Position numbers and translations under genes: made by a program. A stretch of DNA of 6,713 nt from an uncultured bacterium (GTDB lineage: Bacteria; Actinomycetota; Coriobacteriia; Coriobacteriales; Coriobacteriaceae): contig CAJMRZ010000082.1 of assembly GCA_905215945.1 (NCBI GenBank), positions 1-6,713 on the forward strand, read 5' to 3'. The notes under the pieces were generated by a model. The model worked only from the letters and a program-made list of their open reading frames with translations, had not been told where the DNA came from and did no database searches. Below, one piece after another: positions 1 to 5,815 of the stretch; the first letter of the stretch is position 1; each line of letters begins with the position of its first letter.

Positions 1-45
1 AAAGGCGGAATAGACGTGCAGTTGCGTAGTGGCTTGCTTGTTCAT
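1..45 (-). CDS. Start of a truncated minus-strand gene, function unknown
   Basis: An ATG on the minus strand at 45 opens a frame that runs off the left edge after 15 codons (MNKQATTQLHVYSAF). A GGAAG Shine-Dalgarno-like sequence (plus-strand 52-56) lies 6 bases upstream of the ATG, which is the main reason to believe it. It has the same orientation as the elp3 operon and starts 157 bases after the spermidine-synthase-like gene ends, so it could be a later operon member or a separate gene. The 15 residues are too few to assign a family. Confidence 0.4.
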   Translation of the reverse strand, partial: MNKQATTQLHVYSAF

Positions 46-202
46 TTGATACTTCCGATGGCAATTTTGGCCTAGCGGGCGGCGGAATCAACCGAAGATG
101 AGGCGCGTTGGCGCCGGGCGTCCAGATGCGTCATGCTGAAAATAGATGAAGCGTATGATTGACAAAACCATAGAGCCCGTCACAAATTGACTACTCCCAA
201 TG

Positions 203-1078
203 CTAGTCGTGGAGGGCGGTGCCGAGGAAGTCGATGTCGAAGGGCACAGCTTCGGCAAAAGCGTAGTCGCCGTCGCTGGCGATGAGCAGGTAGTTTTCCT
301 CGCCGCCGAACTTCGCATCGCCACATGGGACCACCCAGGCGTGGGCGAATACCTCGAGTGCCGTGGCAGCGCAATCGCGCAGGAACGTCACATCGCTCCC
401 CTCGCTTGCGCTCACGATATTGGCAACGTAGACGCCACCGACATTTAGGCTGCCCCGCACCAAACGCAACGCTTCAACCGTCGCCAGCTCGCGTACGGGC
501 TCGGCACCGCCAAAGCAATCGCTCACGACCACGTCGTAGCGACGATGGCCCACACTCGTCACGCCCAGATACGAGCGAGCCTCAGCAGTAATCACCCGCA
601 AGCGGTCGCCCACCGTGCGCTCCAGCTCGTCCAGATAGAACCAACGGCGCGCCAGGCGCGTAATCTCTCCGTCATACTCGATAACGTCCATGCGCAAGCC
701 CTCGTGCGACATCAGCGCAAACTTGGGATAGGCAAACCCGCCGCCACCCAGCATGAGCATACGGTCGATGCCGTGACCATAAGCGTCGTGCATTGCACCC
801 TCGGCCTCAAACACGTCGTCAAACGCACGATAGTACACAAAGACGGGCTCAGCCCAACGCTCGCCAACGTAACTCGCGCTTTGGTAGACGCCGCCTTGCA
901 CCAATACGCGGACTTCGTCGCCGCCCTCGTCGTGCACGCGCTTCACACGCGCCAGCCCGTTGCGGGTACGCGCGACCTGCAAACAGGCAGCGCGAACAGC
1001 GACGGCGGCTGCGCCAAGCGCCGCGGCTCCCAGGGCAACGCCGGCAACGACGCCAGCGGAAACACTCGGCTTGTTCAT
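203..1078 (-). CDS. Spermidine-synthase-like SAM-fold protein with N-terminal membrane helix
   Basis: The 291-residue product begins with a hydrophobic Ala/Val/Gly segment (about residues 8-31) that looks like a membrane anchor or uncleaved signal. A Rossmann-type domain resembling the polyamine aminopropyltransferase (SpeE) family follows. Visible landmarks are the glycine-rich nucleotide loop MLGGGGFAYPKFAL (108-121), the acidic strand end DVIEYD (131-136) that would hold the SAM ribose, and YDVVVSDCFGG (181-191). True spermidine synthases usually read D-[ST]-[ST]-D-P at the last site; here Asp187 is kept but CFGG follows, so polyamine synthesis is doubtful. The start is firm: its ATG directly follows the elp3 TAG, with AAGGAG 6 bases before it. 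It is therefore probably co-transcribed with elp3. I am confident of the fold, but the substrate is unknown. Confidence 0.8.
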   Translation of the reverse strand: MNKPSVSAGVVAGVALGAAALGAAAVAVRAACLQVARTRNGLARVKRVHDEGGDEVRVLVQGGVYQSASYVGERWAEPVFVYYRAFDDVFEAEGAMHDAYGHGIDRMLMLGGGGFAYPKFALMSHEGLRMDVIEYDGEITRLARRWFYLDELERTVGDRLRVITAEARSYLGVTSVGHRRYDVVVSDCFGGAEPVRELATVEALRLVRGSLNVGGVYVANIVSASEGSDVTFLRDCAATALEVFAHAWVVPCGDAKFGGEENYLLIASDGDYAFAEAVPFDIDFLGTALHD

Positions 1079-2986
1079 CTAGAGCTCCTTTTGCAGATAA
1101 AGGCCATGGTCATAAAATCCAAGATGGCGATAGTACTCGCGTGTGCCAATCGCGCTAATCACGTTGATACGCGCATAACCCGCATCCCGGGCAATCTCGC
1201 ACGCACGTTCTACGAGCAAACGCCCCAACCCGTGATGCTGCGCCGCCTGGCCCTGGTCGCCCACGCGTGCCGCCATGCCATACACGTGCACCTCGCGAAT
1301 CATCGCCTCGTCCGGCGTCGTCGGCAACTCGTCCGCATGCGCGGCAACAAACGAATGGTCGGGCAACGACAACCGCAAAAAGCCCGCGATCTTGCCCTGC
1401 GGTGTCACCCACTGCAAAAAGCGCTCGTGCGTCACCGGCGTCTCGTACGCCACCTCCTCATCAAGAGATAGCTCATCCAGGTCGGCACCCGCCGTACTGA
1501 TCTCGCGGTAGCGAATCTCGCGCACCGTCGCACCGTCACCCCGAGCAGCCAGGCGGTTCTCAACGAGCTGACGCAGGTTGGGTTTCTTGTTGCCCACCAT
1601 AATGTCGTCGGAACTAAAGTCGCGGATCATGCGACTGATACGGCAGAACGCCGGCGTCACCACGATGTCATCGGCCAGCACGTCGAGCAGCTCCTCCTCG
1701 GTATAGGGGCGCCACTCGCCGCGCTCGTAGCAGCCCACCAGACGCGAGCCCTCGATGAGCGCACACGGGTAGACCTTGACCTCGTCGGGCATAAAGGCCC
1801 CCTCAGTCATAAAGTGCTCGTAGTCGCGCTTGTCCCCCTCGGGTGTGGCGCCCAGCAAGTTGAGCATAAAATGCGCATGGATCTTAAAGCCAAACAGGCG
1901 CGCAAGCGAAAACGCCTGCTCGATCCGAGCCACCGAAATGCGACGCTCGTTGATATCGAGCAAATGTTGGTCGAGACTCTGAATACCCATCTGGATCTTG
2001 GTGCAGCCCAGGCGGCGGATGAGCGTAAGGGTCTGCGGCGTTACGGCATCGGGGCGCGTCTCGATAACGAGTCCCACCACGCGATGCTTCGCCGTCTCGT
2101 TGATGCGCTGCTGGCGCTCGAGCTCCTCCATCGTTGCTGTCTGCCACTCGGCGACCTCGCCCCACGGCGTGCCCTGGCCGTACAGACGACGCACCGCGCG
2201 GTTATAGCCACCCACGGCAGTATCCACACGCCCTTGCTCGTCGGCAACGCCGCTCGCAAGCTCAACCTCATCAGTCGTAATACCGGCAGCCCTATAACGT
2301 TCGCGACGTTCCGCCACCACCGGCGGCAGCGCATCGGCGGGAGCGTCATCGAGCAGGCGCCCTGCCTCGGCACGGCTGATGCCCGGACGCGCCAACATGG
2401 GGTTGGCCGCCACGCCCGCCACCGCATCATCATTGAGCGCACGAAAGAGCTCCGACATAAACCATGCCTGATACCCTTGCGGATAGTCGCTCCAGGTACC
2501 GCCAAGAACGATGAGTTCTATCTTGTCGGTCGCATGCCCCATCTGCGAAAGCGCGGTCAGACGAGCGCTCACCTGCAGATACGGGTCAAAGCAATTTTGC
2601 TCCGCACGGGCGCATGCCGGCTCGGCGTGCAGATAGCTCTTGGGCATGCGCAGATCGTTGGGGCAAAACAGGCAATCGCCCGAGCACGGCCACGGCTTGG
2701 TGATGACGGTAATGGTCGCCACGCCCGAGGCCGTTCGGCGCGGCTTCATACGCAGCACCTGCAGCAGTTGACGTTCCAGATCGGAATCGACATTCCACGC
2801 AGCCCAGCGAGCCGGCTCCTCACGTTTAACCCGCTGGTAGAACGGCAGCAGACGGCGCTTGGCCAAATCGCGTTTGTCGGCACCCTCACGGCGCGCCTCG
2901 GCATGTATCAGTTTGACGAGTGCCTTGTCGTCCACGGTCTCGCCACGGCGCAGGGCTTCGAGTATGTTCAAGATAATCTGTTCCAT
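1079..2986 (-). CDS. elp3: Elp3-type radical SAM/GNAT tRNA uridine-34 modification enzyme
   Basis: The 635-residue product has the two-domain Elp3 layout. The radical SAM half carries the 4Fe-4S cysteines as CX3CX2C (Cys101, Cys105, Cys108 in CSGDCLFCPND), then ELIVLGGTWSDYP (157-169), VIETRPD (307-313) and GIQSLD (334-339). The C-terminal GNAT half has REVHVYG (564-570), the acetyl-CoA loop HHGLGRLL (584-591) and GTREYYRHLGF (614-624). In the known family, the enzyme uses acetyl-CoA and SAM to build cm5U-type side chains on wobble uridine 34 of tRNA. Bacteria lack the other Elongator subunits, so it would act alone in the cytoplasm. About 118 residues separate LFRALN from VGLVIETRPD, far more than in yeast Elp3 as I recall it, so there is an insertion within the radical SAM half. 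The ATG at 2986 has only a weak GGGGG ahead of it. The downstream gene abuts with no gap. Family assignment is firm; the exact tRNA product in bacteria is inferred. Confidence 0.93.
   Translation of the reverse strand: MEQIILNILEALRRGETVDDKALVKLIHAEARREGADKRDLAKRRLLPFYQRVKREEPARWAAWNVDSDLERQLLQVLRMKPRRTASGVATITVITKPWPCSGDCLFCPNDLRMPKSYLHAEPACARAEQNCFDPYLQVSARLTALSQMGHATDKIELIVLGGTWSDYPQGYQAWFMSELFRALNDDAVAGVAANPMLARPGISRAEAGRLLDDAPADALPPVVAERRERYRAAGITTDEVELASGVADEQGRVDTAVGGYNRAVRRLYGQGTPWGEVAEWQTATMEELERQQRINETAKHRVVGLVIETRPDAVTPQTLTLIRRLGCTKIQMGIQSLDQHLLDINERRISVARIEQAFSLARLFGFKIHAHFMLNLLGATPEGDKRDYEHFMTEGAFMPDEVKVYPCALIEGSRLVGCYERGEWRPYTEEELLDVLADDIVVTPAFCRISRMIRDFSSDDIMVGNKKPNLRQLVENRLAARGDGATVREIRYREISTAGADLDELSLDEEVAYETPVTHERFLQWVTPQGKIAGFLRLSLPDHSFVAAHADELPTTPDEAMIREVHVYGMAARVGDQGQAAQHHGLGRLLVERACEIARDAGYARINVISAIGTREYYRHLGFYDHGLYLQKEL
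1085..1090 (-). promoter_or_regulatory. Ribosome binding site inside the 3' end of elp3
   Basis: The minus strand reads AAGGAG, 6 bases, then the ATG of the spermidine-synthase-like gene. The site lies within the last codons of elp3, whose TAG immediately precedes the ATG (TAGATG). This fixes the start and suggests translational coupling of the two genes. Confidence 0.7.
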
Positions 2987-2992
2987 GCCCCC

Positions 2993-2998
2993 ATTGTA
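2993..2998 (-). promoter_or_regulatory. Possible -10 box of elp3, implying a very short leader
   Basis: The minus strand reads TACAAT (5 of 6 matches to TATAAT) ending 6 bases before the elp3 ATG. Transcription from it would begin at or next to the start codon, giving a leaderless message, which would fit the poor ribosome binding site. No good -35 hexamer is present at 16-18 bases; the nearest is ATGACG at 20 bases. The box sits just after the terminator hairpin of the upstream operon. Confidence 0.35.
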
Positions 2999-3036
2999 AA
3001 GGCAAAGGCGCCGGAGCCCGTCATGGCCCCGACGCC
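2998..3036 (-). terminator. Intrinsic terminator of the XRE/DUF4097 operon
   Basis: On the minus strand positions 3036 to 3007 fold into a 12-base-pair hairpin with a 6-base loop (ATGACG). It starts GGCGTCGGGGCC and is followed by TTTGCCTTT. Two of the pairs are G-U, which pair only in RNA read from the minus strand; the plus-strand copy has A-C mismatches there. This indicates it serves the minus-strand operon ending at 3084. The T tract is interrupted by GCC, so termination may be incomplete and allow some read-through into elp3. Confidence 0.65.
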
Positions 3037-3083
3037 TCCATCAAAGAGCACGCCTATATGCACCGATCTCCGAAAACCGCATG

Positions 3084-3986
3084 TCACACCGATTCGAACG
3101 ACATGTCGCCCGACCCAACCTTAAAACGATACGTGGCAGACTTATCACCGTTGTCGAATTCAGAATTCAATATGGTCTCGCCATCGTAGTCAAGCTGAAG
3201 GAAATCGCTCTCAAAGTCACCGCTGCCCACGGTGAGGCTCGCCTTAAAGCCCGTAGAGTTCGGAACCGATATCTCCACATCGCCCGAGCACACGCTTGCG
3301 TCCATCGACTTCGCGGGGGCCTGGTAGAGCTCGAACGTCGCATCGCCCGAACCGACCTCGGCGCTGAGCGCATCAGTCACGCTGCCCGCAAACTTTACAT
3401 CTCCCGAGTCCAGAAAAAGATCGAAGCCATCGCAGATGATGCCGGCGATCTGCAGATCACCCGAACGTACGTGCGCGTTAACTCCCTTCAGATGTTCGGC
3501 AACATGGCGCGGCAGCTCAACCGTAACCGTACGGTCGATTGCCTTACCGTCATCACTTCCAAACTGGGAAATCTTGAGCGCCGAGTCTTTGACAGATGCG
3601 ATGTTTTGCGTCGCGGCCTTTGAGACATCCACGCCCTTGGCAACGCGTCCCCGCTCGATAACGCGAACCCTGTTGCCGTCAACGACCTTGACATCGACCG
3701 TAGCCGCGGCGATATCGAAATCGAGGTAGCGGAACTCATCGGCATCAAAGGTCGCACTCGAAAGCTGCTGAGGCTGAACGGAATATTTACCGCCATCGTT
3801 CATAAAATCGTCCTCGTCAACCGCATCGTCCATACCAGTGAAGCCGGATACAACATCGTCGAGATCCCACGGACCATCAAAATGAATCAATGTCCGCGAA
3901 ATGCCAAAGACAAGTCCGATGATAAGCACAAACGCTCCGATGCCAATGCCCAAGCGCCTCTTAGACTCATGCGAGAGCTTCATCAT
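3084..3986 (-). CDS. Membrane-anchored DUF4097-like beta-repeat protein
   Basis: The 300-residue product has a short basic N-terminus, one membrane helix (about 11-30, rich in Ile/Gly/Val/Leu), an acidic stretch (GMDDAVDEDD, 51-60) and a C-terminal region of short beta-strand repeats. These repeats carry six SGD turns at residues 175-177, 194-196, 213-215, 234-236, 255-257 and 292-294. They are spaced 19, 19, 21, 21 and 37 residues apart, each followed by alternating hydrophobic residues. Such S/G-D ladders are typical of the DUF4097 putative adhesin family, thought to form a right-handed beta solenoid; function is unknown. The start MMK overlaps the stop of the XRE gene by four bases (ATGA), with AAGGTG just upstream, so the two are translationally coupled. 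By positive-inside, the repeats should face outward. A hairpin terminator follows. Family call is by pattern only. Confidence 0.8.
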   Translation of the reverse strand: MMKLSHESKRRLGIGIGAFVLIIGLVFGISRTLIHFDGPWDLDDVVSGFTGMDDAVDEDDFMNDGGKYSVQPQQLSSATFDADEFRYLDFDIAAATVDVKVVDGNRVRVIERGRVAKGVDVSKAATQNIASVKDSALKISQFGSDDGKAIDRTVTVELPRHVAEHLKGVNAHVRSGDLQIAGIICDGFDLFLDSGDVKFAGSVTDALSAEVGSGDATFELYQAPAKSMDASVCSGDVEISVPNSTGFKASLTVGSGDFESDFLQLDYDGETILNSEFDNGDKSATYRFKVGSGDMSFESV

Positions 3987-4705
3987 TCATCACCTTCTTT
4001 GGCACTCGACTCAGCGGTGGTCGCGGCAGCCATGTCAGCGTCAACCGCTGTGGAAACGTCCTCCCCTTTAGTCCTAGCGACCGCCGGCGCCGGACCAACC
4101 TGGATATCCCCGCGCGCCCAATCGCCATCGAGCGCACGTGCCACCCAGTGATAGATGGGGATCGTAAAGAAGATCAGTGCGGGAAAGGGGCTGGCACCAA
4201 CCAGGAACATCAGTAAAAAGAACAGCAGCCAGCACACGGCCCAATACGGGAACGACTGGAACGGACCCTTCACCGGAGTCGGGCCGGCCGCAACGGCACC
4301 CGTCACCTGAGCCGTCGCCGCATTGGCAGCCTGCGCACTCCAGCTTGCCGCCTGCGCCGCCTTGGCTGCCGCGTCACTTGCCTGCGTTGCCGCCTCGGTG
4401 GCGCGCGCTGCCGCCTCATGGGTGCGGGCGCGCTCTGCCGCCTCGGCCTCGCGCTGACGGGCGCGGTCCTCGTTCTCAAACTCGATATCGTCCTCGATCT
4501 CATCGCTCGGATTGAGGAGCTCGTCCAAACTCACGCCATAGAGTTTGGCGAGCGAGATCAGGTTTTCGGTATCGGGCGAGCTCTCCGCGCGCTCCCATTT
4601 ACTGACCGCCTGGCGCGACAGTCCCAGCTTTCGTGCCAGCCCTTCTTGGCTAAAGCCCTTGCTGCGACGAAGGTCGGCGAGCCGCTGCGCAGTTTCTACA
4701 TTCAT
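3983..4705 (-). CDS. XRE-family regulator with Ala-rich linker and two membrane helices
   Basis: The 240-residue product starts with a Cro/C1-type helix-turn-helix (about 5-62); LSRQAVSKWERA (29-40) is the recognition helix region. An acidic segment (68-80) leads into a long Ala-rich, charged helix (about 81-140) likely to form a coiled coil or rigid stalk. Two closely spaced hydrophobic helices (about 153-170 and 173-190) come next, then a hydrophilic tail of 50 residues. It is therefore probably a DNA-binding protein tethered to the inner face of the membrane. I chose the ATG at 4705 because AGGAGG lies 4 bases before it and the helix-turn-helix begins at once; an open frame continues upstream to 4954 without such support. 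It overlaps the DUF4097 gene, its likely partner or target. No clear minus-strand promoter is visible. The regulatory target is not known. Confidence 0.85.
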   Translation of the reverse strand: MNVETAQRLADLRRSKGFSQEGLARKLGLSRQAVSKWERAESSPDTENLISLAKLYGVSLDELLNPSDEIEDDIEFENEDRARQREAEAAERARTHEAAARATEAATQASDAAAKAAQAASWSAQAANAATAQVTGAVAAGPTPVKGPFQSFPYWAVCWLLFFLLMFLVGASPFPALIFFTIPIYHWVARALDGDWARGDIQVGPAPAVARTKGEDVSTAVDADMAAATTAESSAKEGDE

Positions 4706-4709
4706 GGTT

Positions 4710-4715
4710 CCTCCT
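4710..4715 (-). promoter_or_regulatory. Ribosome binding site of the XRE regulator
   Basis: The minus strand reads AGGAGG, then AACC, then ATG at 4705. The spacing is short but the match is perfect. It decides the start against the 83 extra residues of upstream open frame. Confidence 0.75.
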
Positions 4716-4823
4716 ATGTGATGCCAGCCGTGCCGCCGGACCGTTTTTGTTCTTAAGGCGCCTTGCACAGTTAAAAATGTATCCGCCACCGCCAAAAGCA
4801 TGCCACCTATTCTAGTGAGATTT

Positions 4824-4852
4824 TTGACAACCGGCGGTTGCGGGCATATATG
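4824..4852 (+). promoter_or_regulatory. Sigma-70-type promoter for the methyltransferase gene
   Basis: A perfect TTGACA -35 (4824-4829) is followed after exactly 17 bases by TATATG (4847-4852; 4 of 6 matches to TATAAT). Transcription would start near 4859, leaving a leader of about 114 bases before the GTG at 4973. A weaker second candidate, TTGTCC (4897-4902) with TAGTAT (4921-4926) at 18 bases, lies closer to the gene. Confidence 0.5.
4828..4840 (+). promoter_or_regulatory. Candidate operator palindrome in the promoter spacer
   Basis: CAACCGGCGGTTG is a perfect 6-1-6 inverted repeat that overlaps the -35 box and fills part of the spacer of the 4824-4852 promoter. It lies between the divergent XRE regulator and methyltransferase genes, so it could be an operator. 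A 13-base palindrome can arise by chance at this GC content, and which protein binds it is inference. Confidence 0.3.
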
Positions 4853-4955
4853 AGCTGCGGAAATGTGTCCAAACAAAGCAATGACCCGTAGCTTGGTTGT
4901 CCCCGTTGCGGCGTTAACGGTAGTATGGTCGTACTGTTTGTTTCGCACCGCCAAC

Positions 4956-4963
4956 GGAGGGAG
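4956..4963 (+). promoter_or_regulatory. Ribosome binding site selecting the GTG start
   Basis: GGAGGGAG lies 9 bases before GTG at 4973. The in-frame ATG at 4925 has no comparable site upstream, so the GTG is preferred. Confidence 0.65.
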
Positions 4964-4972
4964 TTCCGCGCC

Positions 4973-5803
4973 GTGAACCGCGATTTCGCCTCATCGCTCA
5001 TCCAGCTCAATAACACGTTCTATCGCGAGCACTCCGCCTCCTTTTCCGATACGCGCCAAGCCCCGTGGCCCGGCTGGGTGCGCACCATGGACATCGCGCT
5101 CGAACAGCTCGACGTCGCCACGATCGAGCATCCCGTCCGCGTCTTCGATCTTGCCTGCGGCAATATGCGATTCGAAAACTTTGCCGCCGGCGGCGCACTC
5201 GCCGCCAAGGGCGTCGACGGCGCAAACCCCTCGGCAGATGCCAGCTGCCCGTTTGAGTTCTATGGCGTCGACTCGTGTCAAGACCTGGCCATCGATGCAC
5301 ATGGCCACGCGCTGCGCATTCCCAACCTGCACTTCCAGGAACTCGACGTGCTCGATGCCCTCATGAAGCTCAACCCCGCTGAGACACCCGACGTGCTTTT
5401 CGACGCCCCGCTCGCCGACATCTCGGTCTGCTTTGGCTTTATGCACCATGTGCCGTCGTGCGAATACCGTGTACGCGTGCTCGACGCCCTGGTGCGCCAG
5501 ACGCGCCCAGGCGGCATCATCGCCATCAGCTTTTGGGAGTTTATGAATGACGAGCGCATGGCGCGCAAGGCCGTTCGCGCCGAGGCCCGCGCCGAGCGCC
5601 GCCGCAAGGAACTGGAAGAAAAAGGCCAGCCTGCCGACTTCGCCACCGTGCTGGCCGACATCCGGCAGCGCGACTACCAGGATACCCACCGGGCCATCGC
5701 CCCGCTGAAGCAGGCCGACGATGCCATCCTGGTGGACACCAGCGACATCGGCTTTGACGAAAGCTTCGAGCTGCTCAAGCGCACGATTCTTGCACATATT
5801 TAA
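4973..5803 (+). CDS. Chimeric frame: SAM methyltransferase N-terminus joined to cytidylate kinase C-terminus
   Basis: From the GTG at 4973 the frame encodes 276 residues. Residues 1 to about 200 look like a class I SAM-dependent methyltransferase: [12 protein letters not shown] (56-67) at the SAM-binding loop, FYGVDS (96-101) with the acidic ribose contact, FQELDV (121-126), and [11 protein letters not shown] (152-162) followed by [13 protein letters not shown] (178-190). The second glycine of the usual GxGxG-like loop is replaced (CGNMRF). From about residue 203 to the end the sequence is the C-terminus of cytidylate kinase instead, with no methyltransferase features. The methyltransferase probably lacks its own C-terminus. 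Leucine codons are mostly CTC before residue 200 (11 CTC, 4 CTG, 2 CTT) and mostly CTG after it (5 CTG, 1 CTC, 1 CTT). The methyltransferase substrate cannot be told. Whether this protein exists in any cell is doubtful. Confidence 0.75.
   Translation: MNRDFASSLIQLNNTFYREHSASFSDTRQAPWPGWVRTMDIALEQLDVATIEHPVRVFDLACGNMRFENFAAGGALAAKGVDGANPSADASCPFEFYGVDSCQDLAIDAHGHALRIPNLHFQELDVLDALMKLNPAETPDVLFDAPLADISVCFGFMHHVPSCEYRVRVLDALVRQTRPGGIIAISFWEFMNDERMARKAVRAEARAERRRKELEEKGQPADFATVLADIRQRDYQDTHRAIAPLKQADDAILVDTSDIGFDESFELLKRTILAHI
5565..5605 (+). other. Junction between two sequence origins
   Basis: Protein homology changes from methyltransferase to cytidylate kinase here, within an Ala/Arg/Glu-rich stretch ([10 protein letters not shown]) whose GC-only codons both parent genes could share. 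The frame is kept across the seam. Codon preference changes at the same place. There is no repeat end, insertion sequence, tRNA or att-like site at the seam. Confidence 0.65.
5579..5803 (+). pseudogene. cmk: 3' fragment of cytidylate kinase
   Basis: Residues 203-276 of the chimeric frame match the end of bacterial (d)CMP kinase. [16 protein letters not shown] lines up without gaps with the E. coli Cmk stretch SEERAHRRMLQLQEKG as I recall it. The [15 protein letters not shown] segment (231-245) keeps the Arg/Asp/Arg set that contacts CMP (E. coli Arg181, Asp185, Arg188 from memory). [11 protein letters not shown] (249-259) matches the late strand. About 150 residues are missing from the N-terminus, including the P-loop and most of the nucleotide-binding region, so this piece cannot be a kinase. 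It sits 12 bases before plsC, the place cmk occupies in the cmk-plsC-ispH order of many Clostridia. It is probably the tail of an intact gene in the source genome rather than a decayed gene. Confidence 0.8.
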
Positions 5804-5815
5804 GGGGGACGCGCT

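Noticed and set aside
108..128. A GGCGC-GTTG-GCGCC hairpin that might terminate the elp3 operon.
   Set aside because: The stem is only 5 base pairs and no T tract follows on either strand.
159..192. Two TTGAC-type words (159-164 and 187-192) suggesting a plus-strand promoter.
   Set aside because: No -10 box lies at a suitable distance and the gene to the right is on the minus strand.
545..1471. A 308-codon open frame on the plus strand spanning the 3' end of elp3 and the next gene.
   Set aside because: It covers two real minus-strand genes and has biased Arg/His/Ala content typical of a shadow frame.
1814..3124. A 436-codon open frame on the plus strand opposite elp3.
   Set aside because: It mirrors elp3, whose radical SAM and GNAT motifs are unambiguous, and its own translation has no recognisable domain.
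4706..4954. An 83-residue N-terminal extension of the XRE regulator.
   Set aside because: AGGAGG directly before the ATG at 4705, and a helix-turn-helix that begins at the N-terminus of the shorter product, favour the shorter form.
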